Positions 45,645-58,283 of a stretch of 64,000 bases of DNA are shown here, in pieces; positions within the stretch are counted from its first letter, which is position 1; every line of letters begins with the position of its first letter. The DNA comes from Hanleya hanleyi. Lineage: Eukaryota > Mollusca > Polyplacophora > Lepidopleurida > Hanleyidae. Position numbers and translations under genes: made by a program. The notes under the pieces were generated by a model. The model was not told the origin of the DNA. It was given only the letters and a program-made list of their open reading frames with translations, and did no database searches. The DNA is taken from the NCBI GenBank assembly GCA_036873755.1, contig JAVTVY010048011.1, positions 169,519 through 233,518 of the forward strand. Reading direction: 5' to 3'.

Positions 45645-48600
45645 CACACCCCGTCATCTACCAATAGGTTCAGAGCAGCACACCCCGTCATCTACCAATA
45701 GGTTCAGAGCAGCACACCCCGTCATCTACCAATAGGTTCAGAGCAGCACACCCCGTCATCTACCAATAGGTTCAGAGCAGCACACCCCGTCATCTTCTAC
45801 TAATAGGTTCAGAGCAACACACCCCATCATCTTTTACCAATAGGTTCAGAGCAGAACATTCCGTCATCTTCTACCAATAGGTTTAGAGCAGCACACCCCG
45901 TCATCTTCTACCAATAGGTTCAGAGCAACACACCCCATCATCTTCTACCAATAGGTTTAGAGCAGCACACCCCGTCATCTTCTACCAATAGGTTCAGAGC
46001 AGCACACCCCGTCATCTTCTACTAATAGGTTCAGAGCAGCACACCCCGTCATCTTCTACCAATAGGTTCAAAGCAGCACACCCCGTCATCTTCTACTAAT
46101 AGGTTTAGAGCAGCACACCCCATCATCTTCTACCAATAGGTTCAGAGCAGCACACCCCGTCATCTTCTACCAATAGGTTCAGAGCAGCACACCCCGTCAT
46201 CTTCTACTAATAGGTTCAGAGCAACACACCCCATCATGTTCTACCAATAGGTTCAGAGCAGCACATTCCGTCATCTTCTACCAATAGATTTAGAGCAGCA
46301 CACCCCGTCATCTTCTACCAATAGATTCAGAGCAGCACACCCCATCTTCTACCAATAGGTTCAGAGCAGCACACCCCGTCATCTTCTACCCATAGGTTCA
46401 GAGCAGCACACCCCGTCATCTTCTACCAATAGGTTCAGAGCAGCACACCCCATCTTCAACCAATAGGTTCAGAGCAGCACACCCCGTCATCTACCAATAG
46501 GTTCAAAGCAACACACCCACTTTTCTACCCATAGGTTCAGAGCAGCACACCCCATCTTCTACTAATAAATTCAGAGCAGCACACCCCATCTTCTACCAAT
46601 AGGTTCACAGCAGCCCACCCCATCTTCTATCAATAGGTTCAGAGCAGCCCACCCCATCTTCTATCAATAGGTTCAGAGCAGCACACCCCATCTTCTATCA
46701 ATAGGTTCAGAGCAGCCCACCCCATCTTCTACCAATAGGTTCAGAGCTGCACACCCCGTCTTCTCCCAATAGATTCAAAGCAGCACACCCAATCTTCTAC
46801 CCATTGGTTCAGAGCAGCACACCCCGTCATCTTCTACCAATAGATTCAGAACAGCACACCCCATCTTCTACCAATAGGTTCAGAGCAGCCCACCCCATCT
46901 TCTACCAATAGGTTCAGAGCAGCCCACCCCATCTTCTACCAATAGGTTCAGAGCTGCACACCCCGTCTTCTCCCAATAGGTTCAAAGCAGCACACCCAAT
47001 CGTCTACCCATAGGTTCAGAGCAGCACACCCCGTCATCTTCTACCAATATGTTCAGAGCAGCACACCCCGTCATCTTCTACCCATAGGTTCAGAGCAGCA
47101 CACCCCGTCATCTTCTACCAATAGGTTCACAGCAGCCCACCCCATCTTCTATCAATAGGTTCAGAGCAGCCCACCCCATCTTCTACCAATAGGTTCAGAG
47201 CAGCACACCCCATCTTCTATCAATAGATTGAGAGCAGCACACCCCGTCATCTTCTACCAATAGGTTCAGAGCAGCACTCCCCGTCTTCTACCAATGGGTT
47301 CAAAGCAGCACACCCAATCTTCTACCCATAGGTTGAGAGCAGCACACCCCATCTTCTACCAATAGGTTCAGAGCAGCACACCCCATCTACCAATAGGTTC
47401 AGAGCAGCACACCCCATCTGCCAATAAGTCCAGAGCAGCACGCTCCATCTTCTACCAATAGGTTCAAAGCAGCACACCCACTTTTCTACCCATAGGTTCA
47501 GAGTAGCACACTCCATCTTCTACTAATAAATTCAGAGCAGCACACCCCATCTTCTACCAATAGGTTCAGAGAAGCCCACCCCATCTTCTACCAATAGGTT
47601 CAGAGCAGCCCACCCCATCTTCTACCAATAGGTTCAGAGCTGCACACCCCGTCTTCTCCCAATAGATTCAAAGCAGCACACCCAATCTTCTACCCATTGG
47701 TTCAGAGCAGCACACCCCGTCATCTTCTACCAATAGGTTCAGAGAAGCACACCCCATCTTCTACCAATAGGTTCAGAGCAGCCCACCCCATCTTCTACCA
47801 ATAGATTCAGAGCTGCACACCCCGTCTTCTCCCAATAGGTAGCAGCACACCCAATCTTCTACCCATAGGTTCAGAGCAGCACACGCCGTCATCTTCTACC
47901 AATAGGTTCAGAGCAGCACACCCCATCTTCAGCCAATAGGTTCAGAGCAGCACACTCCATCTTCTACCAATAGGTTCAGAGCAGCACACCCCATCTTCTA
48001 CCAATAGATTCAGAGCAGCACACCCCGTCATCTTCTACCAATAGGTTCAGAGTAGCACACCCAATCTTCTACCCATAGGTTGAGAGCAGCACACCCCATC
48101 TTCTACCAATAGGTTCAGAGCAGCACACTCCATCTACCAATAGGTTCAGAGCAGCACACCCCATCTACCATTAAGTCCAGAGCAGCACGCTCCATCTTCT
48201 ACCAATAGGTTCAGAGCAGTACACCCCATCTTCTACCAATAGGTTCAGAGCAGCACACGCCGTCTTCTACCAATACGTTCAAAGCAGCACACCCGATCTT
48301 CTACCCATAGGTTCAGAGCAGCACACCCCATCTTCTACCCATAGGTTCAGAGCAGCACATCCTGTCATCTTCTACCAATAGGTTGAGAGCAGCACACCTC
48401 ATCTACCAATAGGTTCAGAGCAGCACACCCATCTTCTACCAATAGGTTCAGAGTAGCACACCCCGTCATCTTCTACCAATAGGTTCAGAGCAGTACACCT
48501 CATCTACCAATAGGTTCAGAGCAGCACACCCCATCTTCTACCAATAGGTTGAGAGCAGCACACCTCATCTACCAATAGGTTCAGAGCAGCACACCCATCT

Positions 48601-48975
48601 TCTACCAATAGGTTCAGAGTAGCACACCCCGTCATCTTCTACCAATAGGTTCAGAGCAGTACACCTCATCTACCAATAGGTTCAGAGCAGCACACCCCAT
48701 CTTCTACCAATAGGTTCAGAGCAGCACACCTCATCTACCAATAGGTTCAGAGCAGCACACCCATCTTCTACCAATAGGTTCAGAGCAGCGCACCCCGTCA
48801 TCTTCTACCAATAGGTTCACAGCAGCACATCCCATCTTCTACCAATAGGTTCAGAGCAGCACACCCCATCTTCTACCAATAGGGTCAGAGCAGCACACCT
48901 CATCTACCAATTGGTTCAGAGCAGCACACCCCATCTTCTACCAGTAGGTGTAGAGCAGCACTCTCCATCTTCTAC
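45645..48975 (+). repeat. Satellite array, ~34-39 bp units, ~3.3 kb
   Basis: Unit CCAATAGGTTCAGAGCAGCA followed by CACCCC(G/A)TCATCTTCTA. It begins with five near-identical 35 bp copies (to about 45,790). Later copies vary in length (CATCTTCTA versus GTCATCTTCTA versus CATCTA) and form longer higher-order blocks, for example repeated around 48,370-48,760. Confidence 0.95.
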
Positions 48976-48988
48976 CAAAAGTAGTATC

Positions 48989-49210
48989 GGTGGCCGAGTG
49001 GTCTAAGGCGTTTCGCTGGTGACCGCTAACCTCACACTGCTGAACCGGCACGGGTTCGAGCCCAAATGGTCCATGTGTGAAAGTTTGTCAGTTATTTGCT
49101 TAAGGGCGGTGGTTCTCTCCAGGTACTCCGGCTTCCTCCACCAACTAAACTGAGTGTCACCATATGATTGAAATAAACTTCAGTGTGACATTAAGCCAAA
49201 TCCTCCCCCC
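48989..49210 (+). mobile_element. tRNA-derived SINE with mollusc-type core
   Basis: The head has a box A-like GTGGCCGAGTGGTCTAAGGC (about 49,000) and box B GGGTTCGAGCC (about 49,051), Ser-tRNA-like. A core with GGTTCTCTCCAGGTACTCCG and GCTTCCTCCACC is widespread in mollusc SINEs. The tail is TTGAAATAAACTTCAGTGTG, ACATTAAGCC. It lies immediately after the satellite array. Not a functional tRNA gene. Confidence 0.85.
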
Positions 49211-49323
49211 CCCCTCCAAAGTAGCAAAGGAGCCATGGTGGATGTTACGTAACGTTACGTAGAACTTTAATGTGTATATGCTCTCATTGCATGTTGTACG
49301 GTAACGTTGCTCTTTATCCCTAC

Positions 49324-50031
49324 CACAGGCCCGCAAAGCAAGAGTTTTGGGGGGTGTGAGTGGTGGTATTCGGGAGAAGTGTCGAAATATGGGATCTCTA
49401 TATATAACTCCATGCTTTATATAAATCCACATTTGAAACGCACTTTGGGTGAATCGAGAAATAAACGGTTTAGCGCCAAACAAAATACATCAGCATATTC
49501 TATCACTTTATATATTCCCGTCGTCAAATTAGTAAATTTGTGCAATTTTTTACCTTTGCCGGGCGATTCAAAATCCAACGTAACTGTCCATCCATCTAGG
49601 AACAGTTAGATTATGGCGGGCTTCGTTCTCAATTCTAATTGATCAATCGCGACACGCCTCCGGCAAGAGAGGTCAAACACTGATCAGCTGTCGCGACTGA
49701 CCAATCAGAATTGAGAACGAAGTCCGCCATAATCTAACTGTTCCTAGATGGATGGACAGTTACGTTGGATTTTGAATCGCCCGGTAAAGGTAAAAAATTG
49801 CACAAATTTACTAATTTGACGACGGGAATATATAAAGTGATACTTGTAGAATATGCTGATGTATTTTGTTTGGCGGTAAACCGTTTATTTCTCGATTCAC
49901 CCAAAGTACGTTTCACACCTTCATGTGGATTTATATAAAGCATGGGGTTATATATAGAGACCCCATATTTCGATACTTCTCCCAAATACCACCGCCCACA
50001 CCCCCCAAAACTCTTGTTTTGCGGGCCTGTG
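49324..50031. mobile_element. hAT-like foldback MITE (708 bp) with 8 bp duplication
   Basis: Arms of about 320 bp are inverted almost throughout (ends CACAGGCCCGCAAA / TTTGCGGGCCTGTG; inner GAACGAAG(T/C)CCGCCATAATC). The spacer is about 65 bp. ATCCCTAC is duplicated at 49,316-49,323 and 50,032-50,039. An 8 bp duplication fits hAT. Complementary frames at 49,157-49,609 and 49,734-50,141 are the two arms read on both strands, not genes. Confidence 0.85.
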
Positions 50032-50039
50032 ATCCCTAC

Positions 50040-51450
50040 CAACCCCTTACACACAATAGGCCTACACTGGCGAACTTGTGGGATTGTGTGGAGCAAGCTT
50101 TGTGGGGATCAGGTGGGAAATATGTAGGGGAGAGTATGTGAGAAATGCGCCACAGTCGTTGCAAGATCAAGTGTCCGCTATTTCCATACTTGGTTGACAC
50201 CCCATGTACGTTTTTTTAGGGCACCCTGTTCGATACATTTTCCAATCAGAAATATACTGCCCCACAACCACGGCACATGTGGGATATTGTTTGCGCACGC
50301 AACATCTACCGTATTACTGCGCCACATGTGGGGATATGGCGATTCCTTCCCGGATCCCTGAGGTAAGCATGGCTACCTCACTAGTCGTAAGGTTGTGGAG
50401 CATTCTAGCCCATTTTGAAATGGTTGCCCCACTAGTTAAATAAAAGATGTGGGTATTTAGAGGAATATTGGTTTGCACCTGTTCGTCCGATCGTCCTAAA
50501 TATGTTGTTCACGGAATTAGTAAAAGAGCATTCAACATGGACCAATGAAAAGTTTCTACATTTTTACATATCCACCTGACATGGAAGATGACCTGATCAC
50601 ATTTATCAGACTTTCACATAAGCTTTTTTTGTGGGGTGTGGGGGCGTTCAACTGTTTGGGGCTTCAATATTACTGTTACTGGGTAGTGCCAGAAGTTAAT
50701 AAAATCTGTATTTTATGAACTTTTGGTAGTGCCCATGTGGATTGGGGGGGGGGGGGGGTGCATGTGCATGTGCATCGGAAATAATACTCCCGTTTTCGCT
50801 TCATCGGCATGCATTCGAAATAACCGCAATTCAATGAGAAAATGTTCATTGAATATGGCAGACACAAGCTGAATCGAAATACCAGCTCAATTGCTAGTAT
50901 GCGGTAGAAATAAGGGTTGCTTAGCTGTCAATGTTGGGGTGCCTGCTCCGTGAGCAGACGTCGTTTAATGGGGGCCCCGAGTCAATAATCGAAATATTTG
51001 TCATTGTTCATTTGAATACACTGAACGCATATTGCTCACAGGTACTCAAACGCGGAGCCTAACTAAGTTTGTGGAATAGTTGTATTGGGAGTCGAGAAAT
51101 GAATATCGTGCAGCTGGATACATTTCTGCACTGTACATGTCCGTTCACAGAGGATTAGATTATTCGTTTCAACTTTTATTCAAATAGGAGCAAAATTTCG
51201 CTAACCCGGCCTATGTAATGTGAAAATGTGTTATCTGGATGCGAAGAATGCTAAAGATAAACAAAACTGTTGCCCAAATTAGAGAAATGATACAAATATG
51301 CGAGAAACAGCAAAACATTGACGATAATTTAGGAAATCAACAGCTTATGCTTATATATATAGCGACTTGATCGAAGTTAAGCTTTTCGTCGTTAGACAGA
51401 TGTCAGTCAGTCCTTTAGCACCTCTCGAGTTGTGACTCAATAATCGTCAC
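50040..51450. other. No gene recognised
   Basis: Contains a G-homopolymer (50,742-50,757) followed by alternating TGCATG. No coding content recognised. Confidence 0.4.
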
Positions 51451-51451
51451 C

Positions 51452-51625
51452 ATGACCCGATTATTTAGTTCCGACGCCATAATTCGATTATTTAGTTCGT
51501 GCGCCATGATCCGATTAGTTAGTCCCGACGTCATGACCCGATTAGTTAGTCCCGACGTCATGACCCGATTAGTTAGTCCCGACGTCATGACCCGATTAGT
51601 TAGTCCCGACGTCATGACACGATTA
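51452..51625 (+). repeat. 27 bp minisatellite
   Basis: About six copies of GACGTCATGACCCGATTAGT plus TAGTCCC; the first two are diverged. Each unit contains GACGTCATGAC, a CRE-like half. Open frames on both strands here are period artefacts. Confidence 0.9.
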
Positions 51626-51984
51626 ATTCGATGGATGTTACATGGGGATTATTACAGGGTGAACAAACTAAAATTAAGATAGACTGATTGGGCGTGCTCC
51701 TGATTCTTGCGCTAAGCCTCCCCGAGGATCGTAATCGATCCGTCTTACAAGAAAGTGATGTCGAGTGTATACGTACGTATTAATGCTGTTTCTAGAGCGT
51801 GCCTGTGAGACGGTGCTCAGTGATGTTCATTTCGATGAGTTTGTGTTGCAACAATATATTTGGGAGTACAATACCAAATTATATACCCCTAGCCTCGGAT
51901 TGTGTTTCACGCCTGGATATAAGAGCACTGGAACTGGTTTATATTGAGATGATATGGAAATCGTCGAGGACCAGACAATCAGAA

Positions 51985-52400
51985 TAATCGTAGGTACATA
52001 GGAAACAAACAAGTGCCATATCCGACGTTCATAAGCCAGCCGCCGTCCATAAGCAATGTCCGCGTCCATCGTCATAGTACAAAAAAATCATTAGATCGTA
52101 TCCACCCCGAACTCCATGCTGCATAATCTAAATGTATATCAACACAAGCTAGTTTTCTTGCAATAGAGAAACGGTCATCAGTTCTCAATAATGGCGATAA
52201 TACATCACGAGGCTCCTATCGTTACATCTCTATAACGTATCTCCAATTGATCAGCATGTCGTTCTCTTATGAGTATTGTATCTCAGTCACGCTTTCATTG
52301 TGGCTGTGCGTATGACCATCGTGAAGAGCTCGCATAACATGTTGTTCTTATGGTCTCCACTAGCCAGACCATACGTTGTTCATACGGTCCCTAGGTTAGG
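51985..52400 (+). mobile_element. Element A copy, diverged
   Basis: Contains CAGCCGCCGTCCATAAGCAA, GAGAAACGGTCATCAGT, GTATCTCAGTCACGCTTTCA and TTCATACGGTCCCTAG. Confidence 0.6.
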
Positions 52401-53783
52401 GATTCATTTGATCGCTATGATGTGCATGCCTTCGTTTCTGTTTCGCCTAAATTATAATTTCCAATCATATTCAATAATTCTGAAGAAAGAAAAGAGTTAA
52501 GAGTAAAAATTGAAATCGGTTGACCAATGGGTCAACAATACCTCCCTGAAAGATGCGTCACTGTGACGTCACCGATGAGATTCTGATTGCACATTCTGAT
52601 GGCGTTTTACGGGAGGGGGCGGAGAGGCATGGGGACATTCGGCGTGATACGGTCAAACATTTCAAACATTTGGTACAGATAAGACAGGCAGATAACTAAC
52701 TTGTTTGTGTATATGTATATAGCCACGTAAAATAGCAACAGCAATAGTTTCCACCTCCATATGGCATTTTATAAGCCGAAGATCCAGAATCTGGAATAGG
52801 GGAAACATATGTTACTCGAGGCCTACACTCAGAACCAGTGGTCTGTGGTATCTTTGTTGTAATATAGAGCTGAAATACTCCCATTGTTCCTCACAGTACG
52901 GTATCGCATATTACTACTGATGTTCCAGGGCGACAGAAAAGGGAAGAGCATGTAGTCAGATGGCCTGATTGCTCGTTACCTGGATAATCGTCTCTGATTC
53001 TCTGAATCGATTATCCATGTAGTGGTCAATCTCGAACCATCGGGGTGTCCGTTCTTTTCAGTCAACCTTCTCAGGAAGCCATCGATGGTAACAACCCAAC
53101 TGACCAGTAGTATACACTCACGATTACCCACCATTGGTAATACAGCTCTGTGGACGGTGTAAAACAAGACCAATCTCTCGATTATTGACCAAAATTAATT
53201 GAGACCAAAAGCTACCGAGCATATGTGAATCTCTGTGAAACTGAACCATTCCGCAATTTCCTTGAATCTCAGCGATTTTAATGCCACATGATATGTTATG
53301 CTGCTGCATTTTGTTCCTGGCTTCCCCCTATTGGTTGAAATATACTATTGATTTGTCCCATTACGTCCCAGGTTAACAGGTTCAGTTCGCCCCTGGAAAA
53401 CTGACCTTCTCCTCCTTTAGTCTGGAATTACATACTGATGTTGTTGATTACCACTCCTAGCTCCCACTTCACATGAAATGTACCAAACCACACTCCAAAC
53501 CAAACGATTTTTGAGAACACAATTTGTGTTCCGAGACGAGCACTTTTTATCCGTCTGAGCTGGTCACGTGAGTATCGTCGTTTGATTGTGTCCTGAACAG
53601 AACACATGGTCGCAATTGTCACAATTTTTTTCAGGAAGAAATCGAGACTTACCAAGTAAGCGGAACAATAAAAGTTAGCTATGATATTTTCCAATAATAA
53701 CAAAACTGAGCATTTAATGCGGGATATTCTTAACCACGAACATCGACCTTTAGCGAAAGTGACGTCATTTACTGTATTTTAGC
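52401..53783. other. No gene recognised
   Basis: Nothing recognised. Short frames on the minus strand (52,976-53,309 and 53,428-53,703) have no known features. Confidence 0.4.
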
Positions 53784-54286
53784 CTATTCCACTTCATAGG
53801 CCTTGTGTTGAAATGCTGTCCAGTATGGTCATTTTTTAACGTGGCACATCAAGTCTTGCTCTCTATATACTAAGATCAAGTTCAAAGTGATCAATATGCT
53901 ATCTCTAGGCTTGCGAGGGCTATATAAGGTCATCTTTCTGTGGATTTTCAAGAAAAATCTCACTATTATTGAGAATTGGACCATCCCGCGAAACAGGGCT
54001 GATGTGCGACTTAACAAATGTGGAGCAATTTGTTTTCTAGATTTTCCGAGTTATCTCAACTGTAATTCCTCAAGAAAAATCTGCAAAACTGGGTATAATA
54101 AATCCTACTAATGGTTAGATGGCTTGGGCGCGACACATCGCCGGAAATGACGTTAATAAAGTACGACTTATAGCCCATTTTCCGGTTAATTTTGAGTTCG
54201 TTTGCGGCGTATCAATTGTTTTGAACATGGTTAAAAAGGTGTATTCACTGTATATAAATTAATGCAAAAGTTCGCAAATTGGAGAG
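53784..54286 (+). repeat. Left member of a ~500 bp inverted pair
   Basis: Matches the reverse complement of 57,730-58,249. Shared segments include AAGTGATCAATATGCTATCT, CTAGGCTTGCGAGGG, AACAAATGTGGAGCAATT, AATCCTACTAATGGTTAGAT and ACTGTATATAAATTAATGCA. Either a long terminal repeat pair of one ~4.5 kb element or two independent copies. Confidence 0.75.
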
Positions 54287-54520
54287 ATATGTAAGATGTG
54301 GGTAAATTGAAGATGACTGGCGACTGAATAGCAACCAGATCACTCCACAGGATAACTTCTCTTGGCGCCTCGCGTTCAGACTGGAATACAGGGAATTCGC
54401 AGTCGCGCTTCTATCGCAGAGGTTCTTCTGAAGACTATGAAGCCACCACACGGCCCTTGGCGCCGGCTTAAGCGGATTTAGATACGCTAGCTCGGGGGCT
54501 GTGATGACGAAGCTCAAATA

Positions 54521-54940
54521 CCCTATTTCTTCTAATTATTCAGACTGCAATACTTAACTTCAGGCATCTGCGGAGAGAAATTCTAATTTTTCGAACAACA
54601 AGCAGAAAAAAACATATTCATGCCAACTGATGATAAATGCTGTGGCTGGGATATGTTATTTATCCCAAGAGCTGAAAAAATAACTGGTGAAATTTGTATG
54701 ACATGACGTCACACTTCTATCTGCAATGGTGGCCCGCAAGGGCTAAACTATTAGTTTTTAATTCGCAATATCCTGCTTAATAATCCACTTAAAAAAATAT
54801 GACTATCTTTGTAAACCCATGGCTGAGCTCTTCCAATTAAAGTAAACTTTTTCCTAGAGTGGCCTTTCCCTTTAACAGAATTTCCCTCCGCAGATGCCTG
54901 AAGTTAAGTTTTGCCGTCTGAATAATTAAAAGAAATAGGG
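54521..54940. mobile_element. MITE with ~65 bp TIRs (420 bp)
   Basis: Ends CCCTATTTCTTCTAATTATT / AATAATTAAAAGAAATAGGG. Arms continue through AACTTCAGGCATCTGCGGAG. The middle contains GGTGGCCCGCAAGGGCT (54,725), like the hairpin termini of other elements here, and TGACGTCACAC. No ORF. Target duplication not certain. Confidence 0.75.
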
Positions 54941-55179
54941 CAAGTAACTCATCTGATTTTAATGGATGAGCATCGTGGGATTCTGATGGAGTACATGGCT
55001 CAACTTGATTGGGGTGAACATGACAAATGCAAGAATACCATCAAAAATAACCTGTAACTCAAGGCTATACCACAATTCTGGTTGTTATCTTGTCACGTGA
55101 TGACCATGTCATTAGTTCAACTCCTCCTGTTGATGACAGGGACAATGTTCAAGTGCAATGGTATGGATTAATACCAAAT

Positions 55180-56462
55180 CTGATGACCACAGCATGATGA
55201 CGAGCACAACATATGATGACCACAACATAATGATGACCACAACATGATGATGACCACATGACGAGGACCACATGACGATGACCACAACATGATGATGACC
55301 TCAACATGATGATGACCACAACATGATGATGACCATATGACGATGACCACAACATGATGATGACCACATGACGATGACCACAGCATGATGATGACCACAA
55401 CATGACGATGCCCATGCACAGCATGATGATGACCACATGACGATGACCACAGCATGATGATGACCACAACATGATGATGACCACAGCATGATGATGACCA
55501 CAACATGACGATGACCACAACATGACGATGACCACAGCATGATGATGATGACCACAACATGATGATGACCACAGCATGATGATGACCACAGCATGATGAT
55601 GACCACAACATGATGATGGCCACAACATGATGATGACCACAACATTATGGTGACCACAACATGATGATGACCACAACATGATGATGACCACAGCATGATG
55701 ATGACCACAACATGATGATGACCACAACATGATGATGACCACAGCATGATGATGACCACAGCATGATGATGACCACAGCATGATGATGACCACAACATGA
55801 TGATGACCACAACATTATGGTGACCACAACATGATGATGACCACAACATTATGGTGACCACAACATGATGATGACCACAACATGATGATGACCACAGCAT
55901 GATGATGACCACAACATGATGATGACCACAGCATGATGATGACCACAACATGATGATGACCACAGCATGATGATGACCACAACATGATGATGACCACAGC
56001 ATGATGATGACCACAGCATGATGATGACCACAGCATGATGATGACCACAGCATGATGATGACCACAACATTATGGTGACCACAGCATGATGATGACCACA
56101 GCATGATGATGACCACAGCATGATGATGACCACAACATTATGGTGACCACAACATGATGATGACCACAACATGATGATGACCACAGCATGATGATGACCA
56201 CAACATGACGATGGCCACAGCATGATGATGACCACAGCATGATGATGACAACAACATGATGATGACCACAACATGACGATGACCACAGCATGATGATGAC
56301 CACAACATGATGATGACCACAACATGACGATGACCACAGCATGATGATGACCACAGCATGATGATGACCACAACATGACGATGACCACAACATGACGATG
56401 ACCACAACATGATGATGACCACAGCAGGATGACGACCACAGCAGGATGATGACCACAACATG
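55180..56462 (-). repeat. Satellite of a 17 bp unit (CATGATGATGACCACAA), ~1.3 kb
   Basis: About 75 copies, alternating GACCACAA and GACCACAG versions, with occasional insertions or deletions. On the minus strand no frame contains a stop, so long overlapping frames (up to 271 codons) arise. Because 17 is not a multiple of 3, each frame encodes the same 17-residue repeat (VIIMLWSSSCCGHHHAV type). I regard them as non-genic. Confidence 0.95.
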
Positions 56463-56985
56463 AATTAATGGTCCGGAGGATACACCATATGCCCTAACAC
56501 CGTTCATGGTGTTAGCCAGCATCATTATTCGGTGTAAAAACATGCAATCATCTCGCCTCGTTTGATGATGTGTGAACCTGAGAGAACTTCACGCAATAAT
56601 GTGCCTCACAGCGTACGTTAAAACTTAGAGCGAATACAGTTGTGTTACCAAGAATCAAACACTCACACGTGCATGTTTACCCGTATGTATTAGATGATAT
56701 CAGGTTGTCTTTATCATTCTAGCGTGTGTTGCTAGCATATCGAGGCGTTACCATGACGACCAAGAGAATTGTTTTGATCTCATTTCAAGAAAGTTATTTA
56801 CCAGCCTTGTTGTGTGTCTGTCACATGGACGACCACAGACATCGCCTTCCTTTGCATGATAATTAATATGTGTACGGTATATGTCAGCTATACATCACGA
56901 ATTATGGCATCTATAAGAACGAAATTGATTAATAGATTCACATCACGAAAACATACTTGCTTGCAAGATACTGGTATGATGTGTA
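56463..56985. other. No gene recognised
   Basis: Nothing recognised. Confidence 0.4.
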
Positions 56986-57029
56986 AATTATTGGCAAACA
57001 GTCCCCCTTCCCCCCCAACAAGAGGCAAA

Positions 57030-57290
57030 TAACTCGTATTAATAACTCGTACAGAACACATGAGTAGTTAGCGAGTTATTAGACACGAGTTATGTACGAG
57101 TTAAACACGACATTTTTCGCATGCAAATGAGCTAATAACTCGTGTTTAGTAACTCGATAACAACTAGCATTAATAAATGGCTAATAGCTCATGAGTTCTG
57201 TACGAGTTAAACACGAGATGTTTCGCATGCAAATGAGCTAATAACTCGTATGGAATAACTCGCACATAACTAGTGAATAACAGGAGACTT
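57030..57290. repeat. Cluster of ATAACTCGT / ACGAGTTAT inverted motifs
   Basis: At least ten ACTCGT or ACGAGT motifs in both orientations, with a ~115 bp direct duplication (TACGAGTTAAACACGA, TTCGCATGCAAATGAGCTAA). Similar in style to the palindrome-rich MITE at 16,152. Termini are not defined. Confidence 0.6.
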
Positions 57291-57730
57291 ACTCGTAACA
57301 TCCAAACAACATGGAGTACCATGCATGCATATGTCTGATTGATACATGTAGATGTACAAATCATGCTGATATCATGTATGCAACATTTACCATGTGTACG
57401 AATACTAAATTTTAAGTCAAAATTACATAGGAGGTTTAGGGCATACTGTATCAAAATGGAGCTAGTATCTTGCTTGTGTACATGCAGGCTATACATGCAT
57501 GTCTTGACAGTTAGGATCTCTCCATTTCAGAAAAATTATATAACACATTTACAATGTCATCACTATTAGCAGTATTCAGGCTTACATCTGGGCATATTAG
57601 AACCAGTTAAATTGCCTAAATTCTTCCTATTTCCTACTTCAAACCTTTTCTTGCGACAAATGATCAGGTCCTCCCTCCAAATTTTGAAATTCAAACAGAT
57701 AACAGTTAGCGCCCTCTGGATTTCCCATCC
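57290..57730. other. No gene recognised
   Basis: Nothing recognised. Confidence 0.4.
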
Positions 57731-58249
57731 TTTCCAATTTACAAAACTTTGCATTAATTTATATACAGTAAATACACTTTTTTAACCAAGTGCAAAACAA
57801 ATGATACCTCGCTAACGAACTCAAAAGTAACCGAAAAAATGGGTGAAAAAGGTCGTTTTTTATTAACTTCACTTCCGGCGATGTGTCGCGCGGATGGGAA
57901 TGCTGTCCAAAATATCTAACCATTAGTAGGATTATTGTTATTGTCCTCAAGAGGATTATTCTCTTGAGGAATTATGCTTGAAATACGTCGGAAAATCTAG
58001 AAAACTAATTGCTCCACATTTGTTAAGTCGTATATCAGCCCTGTTTTGCGGGATGGTCCAATTCTCGATAATGGTGAGAGTTTTTCTTGGAAATCCACGG
58101 AAAGATTACCTTATGTATCCCTCGCAAGCCTAGAGATAGCATATTGATCACTTTGAACTTGCTCTAAGTGGAGGATAAGACTTGATGTGCAACGTTTAAA
58201 AATGACCATACACGACAGCATTTGACCGCAGGGCCTATGAAGCGGAATA
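57730..58249 (-). repeat. Right member of the ~500 bp inverted pair
   Basis: Reverse complement of 53,784-54,286. It has a small internal CTCAAGAGGATTATTCTCTTGAG hairpin (about 57,948-57,970) that the left copy lacks. Confidence 0.75.
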
Positions 58250-58283
58250 AGAGAGTAGTAGGGAGGATTGATCTTTTGTACCA

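Noticed and set aside
45645..48975. CRISPR-like array
   Set aside because: Direct repeats without unique spacers; the context is eukaryotic satellite.
48989..49075. tRNA-Ser gene
   Set aside because: Box A and box B are present, but a SINE core and tail follow and a proper cloverleaf is not evident.
49157..50141. Pairs of similar proteins on both strands
   Set aside because: They are the two arms of one inverted repeat read on opposite strands.
55149..56543. Several long overlapping minus-strand frames (up to 271 codons)
   Set aside because: All arise from the 17 bp satellite lacking stop codons; the frames encode the same repeat.
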